Part shown: one piece after another, positions 1-10,899 of the stretch
Layout of the letters: each line of letters starts with the position of its first letter
Position numbering within the stretch: the first letter of the stretch is position 1
Origin: Lepidodermella squamata
Lineage: Eukaryota > Gastrotricha
NCBI GenBank assembly: GCA_047495785.1
Contig: JBLDXI010000042.1
Location: forward strand, 2,790,001 to 2,854,000
DNA length: 64,000 nt
Direction: 5' to 3'
The notes under the pieces: generated by a model
Databases searched by the model: none
What the model was told of the DNA's origin: nothing
Seen by the model: only the letters and a program-made list of their open reading frames with translations
Program-made: the position numbers and the translations under genes

Positions 1-596
1 TGAAATAATTTTTTTCGAAAAATCTTACAAGAATGAGAGCTTTATTAAACCACGATTTGTTCGAATGCTATAATATAATTACCTACTTGATTTGTATATG
101 ACTCACCCGAAAAAAACTGCGTGTTTCACAGCCACTTTGAAATGCATTTTTCATTCATCAAATAAAGGACCATTTAGACACGAAATGGTTGGAAAAATCG
201 ACCAAACTCAAGGTCAGTCAGTCGCCACCGAGCTTTTTTCGCTGTGTATAACCGCCAATCTTCGTCGTTTTTTTTATCATATCCAATATAAAATAATGAT
301 AAAATAATACCGTTTTATTTGGTTTCGTCTTGACGTTTTACACACATATTATTGCCCTTTTACCTCTAATAATAGCAAAACTTTGACCCAATGTTGTTGA
401 AATGAGTCGAAATTATAAACTGGTGTAAAATTAGCGGAACCCCAGACCGTGTCGTGTGTTATTTATTTGCACTTGAGTTTTACCTGTTGTGTTGCTTTAT
501 CACAATAATTGTAAAAAAAATCCCCTACAATTTACTGTGGGAATATGATAACAATTCTGCTTGAAATTTAATTTGATTTTTACTGTGATTTTCCAG
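1..596. other. Probable intron of the kinesin-3 gene
   Basis: This AT-rich stretch contains no convincing exon. The first supported exon starts at 597, directly after an acceptor (ttttccag). Since the kinesin-3 motor domain must lie to the left, this is most likely intron. Confidence 0.5.
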
Positions 597-3500
597 CGCG
601 AAATGCATACGAATGTCGCTGCGTTGAAAGAAGCCAACGTCATTAGCGTTGAGCTGCAAAAGCTGGTCGAGTTTCAGTACACAATTCTGACTGATACGAC
701 CTACTATCCGATTCCGCCTGACCTCATTCCAAACGCCTTGGAGGAAAAGCTGGTTTTAAATCAGGCAGCCAATCAAATTTTGTCTCCTGGTAAGCTTTTT
801 CAAATAAAAAAATTTGGAACAATTTAGGAAGATTTGCACCACTAAAATTCAAGTTCAAGTGTTTTGAGAATTCGGGGATTTCGAAATAATTTAATGTTTT
901 TTAAATTTTTTAAAATTTAATTTTTTTCCAATTTTATTATCAAATTGTAAGATTAAATTCTAACTGGTTCGTATTCAATAAAATTTCGAATTTTGAATTT
1001 TAGTGAGCACCTATGGTGGAAGCGGAGCTGGAAGTGGTCAAACTACTCCAATTGTGGCCTCTGTGACGAATCGACCCCCGGTCAGCGTAGTCGCCGTTGA
1101 AGTTAAGGACATGAAAAATCAATCCCGGCACTTCTGGCCGCTTCAAAAGCTGCGCGAGCGGTTGTCTCGCATGCGAGAACTGTACGAACGCGAGACAGAA
1201 ATAGGCATCGGCTTATCGATGGAACCTATCACAGGGTCAGACCCCTTTTACGACCGCTTCCACTGGTTCCAGCTCATAGGCCGCGGGCTGGTTTTTATCA
1301 GTAATCTACTGCTTCGAGTCAGCCTGATGCAACGAGTCACCCTAGTCGACCACCATGGCCAAGCTATTGGCACTGTAACGGTGGCTCTTCAACCTCTAGA
1401 TCCTTCCGAAGTTTCAAAAAATCCCTTTGTTCTCTCGTTCCAGCCTAAATCCGGTTCTAATAAGGTAAAAAAATCGATTGTGTTCGGTAATTCTAGAGAT
1501 TTCAAACTAATTTCTAGTCTGCTTCGAATTCACCGTCCAACTCGCCTATGACGACGGATGTTGTCGCGACGTTCCAGCCTCAGCAGGACCCGGCTTCGGC
1601 GGCTAAAAGTGCGCTTCCCGTCAAAAGCTACTTCCGCATCACTATTGTGACGCTGTGCGGTCTTTCGCCCGATTTCGCCGACGTGTTTTGCCAGTTCGGC
1701 TTCATGGGCCTTCCCGAAGCCACGTTCATGACCGATCCGCTGCGCAACGAGGAAAAAGGAGGATCGCTTGGATACTACCACAGCCAAGACGTACATTTAT
1801 TTTTCGAATTTTCAGTTATTTTTTTAGTTGGTAGAAAAATCAAAGACAATTCTTGGAGATTTTCAAATAAGTTAAATTTTGTTGGTAAATTTTTTCTGAA
1901 AATTCGAAACGCACCATTTTTGGCTAATTTTTGAAATTTGAAATTTGAAATTTGAAATTTGAATATTTTTTGAAAAATCAAATTTTAAGGTGGATTTTTT
2001 AATTTTTCAGATTGAAGTGATTTTGGACGCTGATTTTGCTGATTACGCGCGAACTAAGCCGCTAGTCATCGAAGCTTACGGGCATTACCAGGGCGCGGCA
2101 ATGTCGCCCAGCAGTGAGCTGTTCGGCTCCTATGCAAGCATCCTGCGTCAAAATAACAGCTCATCAAGCCGATTGCGAAAAGCCTCACCCGGCCAGCAAT
2201 CAGGCTCATCATTGAACAAACCGCCTATTCGCCACGGTGGGCCGGGTAAGCCTGGTTCGGGTAACAAACTACTTGCAGTGCCGCCATCGAAATCCGGCGT
2301 GAAATCGCCAAGTGGTCAGGGGAAGTCGACAAGTGGCGGGAATCCTATTCTAAGGATGGATTTGCTCGTCTGGTTTCAGATCAAAGAATTATCACCAGAT
2401 GGGTCGTATACACCGACGCCTATTGATCAAACTGAGGTGATTGCGACGCCGGCGGGTGCTGGCGGCGCTGATCCGGGTTCGTGCGGCAGCCCGGCTTCGG
2501 TTAGTTTCGGAGCTTTCATCCTACGCCACGGCATGCAACGCCGGCTATCGATCACCATCTGCCAAGAACCCGGCAGCGAGCTGGTGTTCAAAAACGTGAA
2601 AGAGCTAAGGGTGTGCCGGATCCGCAATACCCCGGACCTTGTCTCAACCAGCTCAACCGGGGACGATCACCATTTCGGGGCGAGTGATGAAAACGAAGAT
2701 CCTGAGGCGTTGTCGCTCAAAGTGTTCGCGCAGCACTACATAGCGAAGGATGAAAGCCACGGCGGGCAGAATTTGTTTCTCATTGAAGCCAACTGGGATA
2801 GCTCGATGCATAACTCGCCACTGCTCAACCGGCTGAGCCACAGCCGGGAAAATATCTACATTACGGTTGTTTGCTATCTCGAAGTTGACAAATGCGTGTA
2901 TCCGATATGCCTGCACAAAGATCTTTGCGTCACCATTCAAGCTCGCGATAAATTGTAAGTCTATATTGAATAAATTTTAAATTTTCTGAAATTCGAAAAT
3001 CAATTATATGCAAATTTGATTGATTTATATTACATTTTCTGATTTTTTCAATTATTTTAAAATTCCCAAAATTGTTGAAGGGCGAGCCATGTGAACACCC
3101 TAAATCTAGGGTTCTAGAACTGGATTTTTCGAGTTGGTCCTCCCTATATTCAATTATATTGCTATCATGCAATTTTATTGTTATCATGCCCAACTCTTAA
3201 TATTACGTAATCAATAGCAATTATCGAAATCGATATCGATTCCAATTATCGATTTTACAAATCAGTGATTTTCCGATATTGGCTGCCCTGGAAGCTAACA
3301 TTAAAAATATTCCTGCATAACTGAGGGAACCAGTAGCTAAAATACAAAATCACAGAGTCATAAGGGACATCACACAAATAAAAGACCGAAATCGGAAAAT
3401 TTAGCGCTGGAACCTCAATTTTTTGGAGCAAATATTAGGCATCATTTTGAAAAATTGAATTTTATTCAAATTTTTTATTTTTATTTCTAGATTCAATCTG

Positions 3501-5554
3501 AGATCGATAAAGAGCTGGTTTTCGAACAGCACAACTGGCATTAAAATCGAGGAGGCCAACAAAATATCTGGCGTTTTCCAGCTGAATCTATACTCGAAAG
3601 ACCAAGTACGGCGGCATTGCGTTCGGCACCGGCAAAGCGTGAAAATGGCCGAATCACCTGTGACGGCCGCCTCCGAAAAGGACCCTTACGTTAGAGGCGA
3701 GGAAAATCTCGGCGGCTGGCGGCCGAGGCGCTACTCGTTGATACTGGAGCACTTGCAGGAGGTTGAAAAGTTGAATCGGTTGGAAATGGTTGAAAAAGCG
3801 CGGCATGTTCTATTGGTTCGGGAGGCTCTATCTGATAGCAGTCGATTGGACGATATTCAAAAGCTAACCTGCCATTTGGCATGCACTTTGGCCATGTGCG
3901 CTGGCAGTAAAGAAAGCCCTCAGTAAGTTCGAATAATAAATTCAAATTTTTTTAAATTTTCTAGAAATTTGATTTAAATCTTGAAATTTCAAATTTCAAA
4001 TTTTTTAATTCAAATTCAAAGCCATATTCAAATTTCAATTCAACTTTCAAAAAGAAATTCTAATTTGTTAAAAAAATACTTTTTTTAAATTTCGAAATTT
4101 CAAAAAAAATTTAAATTAATTTTTTCACTTTGCGATAATTAATTTTGTGATTTTCGCCCTTCCAGTGCTCTCCTTGCTGCCGAAAGTGCGTCGCATCTAA
4201 TGACGACTTCAATGTCGCTAGCGTCTCTGAAAGGCCGCAAGGGCGTTTCGAACGTTTCTTTAACCGACAGCCTCATCTCCGGCGATTCAGACAGCGGGCC
4301 AGACCGCGAGAAAGAAATAGCCGCTAAATGCCTAATGGTTCTAATGCAGGGCCACTGGTCTCGGACGAAAATCAAAGAATTTATCGCGTCTAGCAATGCG
4401 ATTTGCTGGGGCAGTGGCGTCATCGAAAGCGGCCGAGATTCTTACCAAGGCTCATCAGCCGCGCCTAGTGTTGGGCCAGAAATCGCGGTGGAGGGCCGGA
4501 AACAGTCGCTAACAACCATGGAGAAGTCGAATTCGAAAGTTTTTTCCGCAAGCTCGCCGTCTCCCTCCGTCGAAGACCTGGCGATGGCTAATGACCTTGA
4601 GCAAATAGGCGCAGGGGTTCCGCCGAGAATGACAACTAGCATGACGTCTGAAGGTTTAGCCAAGGTCCTGTTTCAACGAAATAACCGGCCAACCTCCTTG
4701 ATTACCGACCCATCGTCGATGAAACCACTCAAGCCGTTTTTAGAAGCTGCCGACGATTCGATGCTGAATCCGATGAAAAAATCACGATCTTGGAATTCGT
4801 TAGCGTCGACCTTATCGCCATCTGTCAGCATGCAGGATTTGAGCATGTTAGGTCATAGATCCCGCGAGGGCTCGATAACCGGTGCCGACCGTAACAACAC
4901 CGGAATTTACGTGGCTGAACTTGAGGAAATCGCCTTGAACCCTGTTGTAGCGAAGCGAGGTGTTGTCAACGTAATCGCCTCCCAAGGCCGAGCGTGGCAG
5001 AGGTTTTGGGTAGTTGTCAGACGGCCTTATGTGTTCTTTCACCTATTGGAAACCGGCGGTAGTGAGGAATTTGTCGTCAATTTATCCCGCTGTCAAATCG
5101 AATGCGCCGAAGACCAGAAAACGAAAAATGAAAACGTTTTCGCGATGAACAACTCTTACCGGCGAGTTCTGGTTCAAACGCTGAGCGCTGAGGAGTTCTA
5201 CGACTGGCTCTACGCTGTCAGCCCGTTGCTAGCCGGGAAACTTCGGTGAGTTGAGCCGGCGTTTAGTACTTGGCCTAGATTTTTTATACCCCGTCCATTT
5301 TACAGCGAGCTTGACGCGTTTTCGGTGCCTTATAAACCCCAAAAACATGTCAGGTTTTCGTCCCAGTCTTAAGGTGACGCGTTATAGGCATTGTAGAATT
5401 TCAGTTGTCACGTTTTATCGATTTGACAACGTTTAAAGCTATTTAGGCACGTTAGCGCAGGCACTGACTTGCATTTTTTGAATTATTTTGAATAGTCTTC
5501 CTTAATTTTAATTTTTTATTTTTTTCTAGGTGTGCGAGCACTTCGTCGAGTTGA
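597..5554 (+). CDS. unc-104: Kinesin-3 family motor (unc-104/KIF1), C-terminal part
   Basis: Kinesin-3 motors carry synaptic vesicle precursors along microtubules towards the plus end. Exons: 597-789, 1004-1464, 1518-1790, 2011-2954, 3491-3922, 4166-5245 and 5530-5554. The frame stays open for 1135 residues and ends ...RCASTSSS. The family-typical stretch [11 protein letters not shown] lies near 2065, and [10 protein letters not shown] near 3500. The last large exon encodes a PH domain with [26 protein letters not shown], then [17 protein letters not shown] at its end; this domain binds phosphoinositide on the cargo membrane. Between them is a serine-rich, low-complexity linker. The N-terminal motor and FHA domains lie outside the window, so the gene is cut by the edge rather than broken. 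The final coding exon is only 25 nt. Assignment to the KIF1/unc-104 branch rests on the PH domain and C-terminal motifs; KIF1A and KIF1B cannot be told apart. Confidence 0.9.
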
Positions 5555-6029
5555 TTCACAGCACGTCTAAGCTTTCTGAAAATTTTCTAAATAATCAATT
5601 TTTCTCGGTGAATCTCTGGTTGCAAAATCGAATTCCATTCAACTGAAACCGAACTACTTTTTATTGCAAACGGCAAGCCGGACTGAAAACAATAGCCAAA
5701 CACTAGCCATCCGATTGTTATTATTATGACTAAAACATAATTATTCATTGTTTTGATCTGTCATTATATTATTATTATTGCCTTATGATCTCATCGATTT
5801 GTATAATGAATCTCCTTCGTGTTTAGAGTAACAAAACTGGACCGTAAAATATTGTTTTTATAATAACCTCATTGTCTTGGTTTCATGTGCAATTTTGTCG
5901 CTAGTTTTATGATGACAAAAATATGAAAAATATCAATACGAATAAAAATGATTTATCAACAATTCATTGTTTATTTGCTTCGACTTTCGTGGTGAGAAAT
6001 ATAGACAAAATTGTAAATACTAACAAGAT
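5555..6029. other. 3' intergenic space between two convergent genes
   Basis: AT-rich sequence between the kinesin stop and the GTSF1 stop on the other strand. It must hold both 3' UTRs. No other gene seen. Confidence 0.6.
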
Positions 6030-6637
6030 TCAATTTGAAAGCGAGGGTTTTCCTGAGGCAATTGAGTCAAGAGATTGCTTTAGCAATTGCCCGGACAAAG
6101 CAAGAGAGGTGAAACTGACGTAACCCGAAGTTTCAACTTGAGGTTTTGAGTTCGATTCACAGCTTTCATTTTCAGGTAATACTGGAGCCGCAATTTGCCT
6201 TGACGCATCGTTGTTGAAAGTAGTGTCGATCATGGAAGGGCAAGGTTTCGGCCGAACGGCAGCTATTAGAAAACTAAAATAAAAAAAATTGGAAATAAAA
6301 TAAGTTCTTACAATTGCTAAGTTGAGGCATCTGGACAACGACTGGTTCGATTTTCGATCTTTGAGGGCATATTGTCAAATGTTCTTTGAGCTCTTCTTTC
6401 CTGAGGCAGTGTTTTGCGTTATACGGGCAGTGCGTAACTTCAACGCCAGGATAACTCTGAAATAAGCAAAACTTTTCAAATGGCCACGGCAAATCATGAA
6501 TTCTCTCATACCTCCTTGCATTTTACGAAATGGTAAGGAAAACGCTGGGCTAGAATCACGTGACTGGAATTGAAAGGACATCGGATGAACGTACCATCAT
6601 CGATGATATTTCCTCCGCCTCCAACAACGTAGCTCAT
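6030..6637 (-). CDS. GTSF1: GTSF1-like CHHC zinc-finger protein (piRNA pathway)
   Basis: GTSF1 proteins (Asterix in flies) assist Piwi proteins in transposon silencing; their CHHC fingers bind RNA. Exons on the minus strand: 6637-6512, 6456-6312 and 6262-6030, giving 167 residues. The first finger is CPFNSSH followed by RFPYHFVKC, and the second is CPYNAKH followed by EEHLTIC-type spacing (LKEHLTICP). Both have the C-x5-H-x9-H-x3-C pattern of the U11-48K/GTSF1 family. An acidic, polar C-terminal tail follows, which in the family contacts the Piwi protein. The start is the ATG at 6637, close before the first finger as in relatives. The third exon uses an acceptor just after ttttctaatag; an alternative AG 11 nt upstream would hit a stop at once. 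The closely placed isomerase gene upstream reads in the same direction. Confidence 0.85.
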
Positions 6638-6787
6638 TTAGAAAATAAATGCTTTTACTATTGAATGAAATGTAATAGTCCAAATTTATTCGTTCCTTTT
6701 GAACCGATTTTACTAACAAATAACCGTTCGAATAATGAAGAGGTTCAAGGTATAATAAATACATCTTTTCGAGCTATTGTGAAAGTG

Positions 6788-7724
6788 TTATTTAGCATCA
6801 CTATTGTTTGATGGCTTATTTTTCTTTGTGCCTTCGGTGAAATGCCGAATAGTTTTTTGAATCGAATCGCGCATAATGTGACTGCAAAATGAGTCGCACT
6901 CTTCGGCACGTGTCGCTTGAAAACGATCAATTGCTGACTTGCGCAGCGACATTTTGATGATTTCGTGCGAATGGCTCGGCGATTTCATCCATTCTGTAGC
7001 AACTTCGTTGGCTCTTTGAAGGACTAAATCCGGGGTGGCGACGACCTCATCAACAATACCAATTTTAGCGGCTTCCTCAGAAGTGAAACTTCTTGCAGAT
7101 TGCAACATCAATTCAGCTTGTCGAGGTCCGACCTGAAATGTTGAATGCTTGAAATTTAACATCAGAAAAGAGGCAGCAGCTCACATTGTGAATCAAAGTA
7201 TCCAGAACCCATGGAGGTGTTAACAAGCCGATTCTGCCCGCCGCTATGCCAAAAGATTTATCCATCGGGGTAGCAATGCGATAATCGCAACATAACGCTG
7301 TAACGCAGCCACCAGCCACAGCACGACCAGTAATCGCTGCGATGGTAATTTTTGGCGAGCCGTATAATTTCAACCACAGCTCTTGAAAGTTTTTGTAAAA
7401 TTCTCGTAGTCGCTCTTCTTTTGGGCTGTTCAATTCGGCCATATCAATGCCGGCACAGAATATTCCCTTTAGGGAAGACGCCAAGATGACAGAACGGATA
7501 TTTTTCGCATTCTCCAAGCGATCCCATTGAATGAGAAAATCGGTTAGGAATGGAAGGCTGAAGCTATTAGCCGGGGCATGGTTCATAGTGAAAGTTGCGA
7601 TCCCGGCTTGCTCGTTGACATCGATACTAAAATGTTGGGTTCGCACTTTGGACGAAAAATGCCGTAAATTCGCTCCATGACGCAGCAACCCAGTGAACGA
7701 GAATCGATGTAGCGCTGAATACAT
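6788..7724 (-). CDS. ECI1: Enoyl-CoA delta isomerase, mitochondrial, crotonase fold
   Basis: ECI1 moves a cis/trans-3 double bond to trans-2 so that unsaturated fatty acids can go through mitochondrial beta-oxidation. Two exons, 7724-7185 and 7132-6788, encode 294 residues. The first roughly 35 residues are basic and serine-rich with no acids (MYSALHRFSFTGLLRHGANL), a likely mitochondrial presequence. The crotonase core follows, with ITIAAITGRAVAGGCVTALC as the oxyanion-hole loop, then CDYRIA and GIVDEVV. The family ending DSIQKTIRHF is present. In human ECI1 the catalytic glutamate lies in GLNETQLGI; the matching stretch here is GIAAGRIGL, with alanine in place of glutamate (my alignment by eye). 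The protein may therefore be inactive, use another residue, or act on other substrates. Family assignment is firm; activity is not. Confidence 0.85.
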
Positions 7725-8355
7725 TGAGCAAACTAAATCAACTAGTAAAGCAGAAGTATATGAAGTATGACAAGTTAAGTCTTCAATAATGATGCAGGTC
7801 GAGCCGCGTTAATAGATTGATTACAATAGAAAACAATAGCACATCGAGACAAAATAAGACTGCAAAAGTTATAAACTTTGTAAAGTACAACGCACCTTGC
7901 TTGTTGTTTACGTTGCTAAATCTGATAACTACTAAACAGGTAGGTCACCCATAATCCAGAAGGGGTCAAATCTCAAATCTCGCAATCCTAAATAGGATGG
8001 CAACTGAGCGCAGATGTCAACAGAGGAAATACAGTTTAAGCTTGAAAGGAAAGGCAAAGAAGTCGCGCTTTTGGTGACGTTTCTGCCGTGTGGATTTCTA
8101 AATCACCGCATTACCTATCACCGCATAACAGCAGGAGAGTAGGATTGAGATTCAGCATCACACAGCAATGGGGAAACAACGAAACTTGAGAGTTGAGAGT
8201 TTGAAGTGAGACTTTAATGATACACCGAAACCTGAGCAAAACACAGGTAAACGACCCTCGACCCTCGTGGAAATCGGACTAGAGGATTGCGGATTAACTA
8301 GCCTTAACCCAGCTTACAGGGACAGGCCGACAAGGCTCAAAGGTGTGCGGGACCC
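7725..8355. other. Intergenic region upstream of the isomerase gene
   Basis: Separates the isomerase start from the left end of the transposon. It should hold the isomerase promoter. No further gene or clear motif seen. Confidence 0.5.
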
Positions 8356-8369
8356 CCCAAGGAAAAAAA
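8356..8369 (+). repeat. Left terminal inverted repeat of the 8-kb transposon
   Basis: CCCAAGGAAAAAAA, the exact reverse complement of 16308-16321. Confidence 0.7.
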
Positions 8370-8374
8370 GCCGG

Positions 8375-8665
8375 ATTTATGTAGGTTTGAAGTAGATTAA
8401 ATGTAGATGTGATCTACATCGAGAGAAGATTCATCTTATATGCGCCGTACATGATGCGAAGATGATGCCGACATGTTAAGAGCTTCATGTAACATGAATG
8501 TAAACATCATGTAAACATGATGTCGACATCGCACCTACATCCCTGAAGCATTCAATGCTTTTGCAACTTCATATCATCAACATGATGTTTACATGACATC
8601 TACATAGCATCTCCATGTTACCTACACGAGGTGCTGATGATAACTACATGTGATAAAGTTCAATC
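8375..8665. repeat. Left subterminal repeat zone
   Basis: Dense copies of short words such as ACATGATG, CATGTAAACAT, GATGTAGATG and ATCTACAT in both directions. It mirrors the zone at 16005-16300. In CACTA elements such arrays bind the element's accessory protein; that function here is inference. Confidence 0.65.
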
Positions 8666-8969
8666 TCCCGGGCGTTATGAGCTGTTGTTCCTTCACTCGT
8701 CCTGCACCTATTCCTATTACCGCCACTGGCTACTCCTTCCTACCGAGCGACCAGATACATTGTTTACCAGAAGCACGGCTTTCATAAAAAGATCTAAGTG
8801 AAATAGAAAGAAAGGAACTGTCAATGAGCAATTCTTTGATTATTTAATTCATTGGCACAAGGAAATCATACGGAAAATAAAAAAGAGATCAGAAAAAAAA
8901 CAAAAAATAATCACATAAATAAATCATGAATGAATCAACTGAGCAGTTCGGTTCTGGCAGGTTTACCCA

Positions 8970-10069
8970 TCAATTCGTGTCTTTATCGTCGTCTTCATCG
9001 ATCTCGACGAACTTGATCTTTCTTGCTCGAGCGAGACGCATGACTTTAGCTCCTTCCGTCCGATCTTTGTTAGCAGCCGAGCGGGACGCAGCAACGTTCA
9101 CGGCCTTGATGCAACGCCGCAACTGATCTGGACCGATGCCTTTGTAGATCTTTTCGATGGTAACTGAAAAACATAAGACATAGACAGAAAACGAATCATT
9201 TTCATTTCATTCGAGCGATAACAAAATCAAGCAACAAATTATTTACAATTACTTACTTTGCCAAATATCTGGTCGCTTATCGTCGGCGGGGAAAGGCGGG
9301 CGATCTGCAGACCTTTCGGCATAAGCCGGAAACAATAAAAAGCGGCCGAAATCGGTCCCGAATATAATCTTTGCTGTCTCTACGGACACCTTCGCCCAGT
9401 CGTTAGCCGTCGTAACCAGTCGGCGCAATAGGAAAAAGATGTCGACCTTTTGACCACTTGGCATAGTGATGATCTAATAATTGCAACGATGATGATTCGA
9501 TAACATTATTGATTTCTAACTCACGTAAGGACCCACGATTTCGCCTTTCATTTTCTGTAAAGAAAAAAACATAAAGATGGAACTAAGAGTGCAATCAACT
9601 TCGGAAATCACCTTAGCAGACGACGGAGGCTGTTGCTGCTCCTGTTGATGCTGCGGTTGCTGTTGCTGCTGCGGTTGATCGTCAGGTAAGTCTAAATTTG
9701 CGCCAGCAGGCTGCTAAAAGAAAACGAAAAGAGAATCTATTTCACTCAGTTAAACTTCAATACATACTTCGTCACTGGCTTCATGTTGCATCACAATCTA
9801 CATAACGATATTAAAGATTGATCACAGATCCTTAACAAAGCTTACTTCAATAAACGACGCCGATGATGAAGAGGGTTGATCCAATCTGGACTGATGCTGA
9901 GTGTTGCTCACCTAGATGCGGACAAAAATGAAAATAAACAACGCTACAAAAAGCGTCAGGTCAGACAAACGTTTTCAATAGTACGCCCACCAACTTTTCG
10001 CGTCTTCCTTTTCAGTAGCTCAGAGATATTCTCAACTTCGATAATTTTATGACTGCTCTTATTTGCCAT
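8970..10069 (-). CDS. Second protein of the transposon (accessory, unknown fold)
   Basis: Seven short exons on the minus strand: 10069-9995, 9911-9846, 9797-9768, 9713-9612, 9554-9525, 9473-9257 and 9163-8970. They join to 237 residues ending DEDDDKDTN. The N-terminus starts MANKSSHKIIEVEN. A glutamine-rich stretch follows in the fourth exon, then a conserved-looking C-terminal block (DFGRFLLFPAYAE ... WQITIEKIYKGIGPDQLRRC ... RLARARKIKFVE). I do not recognise a named domain. Its position downstream of the transposase, in the same direction and within the element ends, suggests a counterpart of the CACTA accessory protein that binds subterminal repeats; this is inference from layout. It could also be a captured host gene. 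Confidence 0.6.
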
Positions 10070-10559
10070 GGCCACTACAATTTGCGTGAAAAAAGCAAAT
10101 CACCTATATGTGACAGGTAAACAACAAATAGACTAAGAGAAAAATCTCTATTAATAATACGAATAATGCCACCAAGGCTCAAAGAAATAGAAACATGTTC
10201 GCACAGAGTTTTATATAATGGGAAATCGAAAATTCAAAGGTCGAAGTTCGTTGAAACACGTCAATGGCTAGCCAGTATAGCAAAAAATAGGTGGCCTACA
10301 ACTGACAAGACAACTGATAGGGTGTCACATTTCCTCAACCAAAACAAATCATGTATGAAAAATGAGAAATAAAAATTTATCATTGAGCAGGATCAACAAG
10401 GAACACGTTTTAACTTTTAACTATAGGAACACAACATGCCTGATAGCTGTTTCTGAAAGCAATTTCAACAATGAATACCGAAACCATATCGAATATTGCG
10501 CAATAAAAAATTCTAAAAAATTCTGAGCAAGTTCGAGTATCAGATTGAGTCGTTCAAGT
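10070..10559. other. Non-coding interior of the transposon
   Basis: Lies between the start of the small gene and the inverted transposase copy. Should contain the small gene's promoter. No coding exon seen. Confidence 0.4.
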
Positions 10560-10750
10560 ATAATCGTTATGATTGTTATTATTTCATCAGAGCGCTGCTG
10601 AGAATTGGCGCGTCCCGCTTGTTACCCCGGTCTCACGCCGCAATTTTCCTGTGACAGCTGAAGTGACAATTAGCGAGGTGCTGTTTCTTTTGAAACTGGC
10701 GAGGTTTGTTTAAGAATTACAGCACCTTGCAGGCCGATGTATATTTATAT
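10560..10750 (+). repeat. Inverted partial copy of the transposase 3' end
   Basis: This stretch matches, in opposite orientation, the transposase sequence at about 11180-11370, with small differences and gaps. Shared blocks include GTTACCCCGGTCTCACGCCG and CAATTNGCGAGGTGCTGT. It is too short and altered to code. Transcripts spanning both copies could fold back on themselves. Confidence 0.7.
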
Positions 10751-10899
10751 ATAGGCATCACAGTAATGACAAACTCAAGAAATCTATCACAAATTGAGAT
10801 TGAATTCAAGAGATGAAGTCGTTCGATGTCAAAACAAAACTAGAGAAGACAGAGCTTGGTAAGAGCAGAGAAAAGTTCATTTCAAAATAGCGAAATTTA

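Noticed and set aside
8926-9126. Plus-strand open frame
   Set aside because: Antisense to the last exon of the transposon's second gene, which has consistent splice sites over seven exons.
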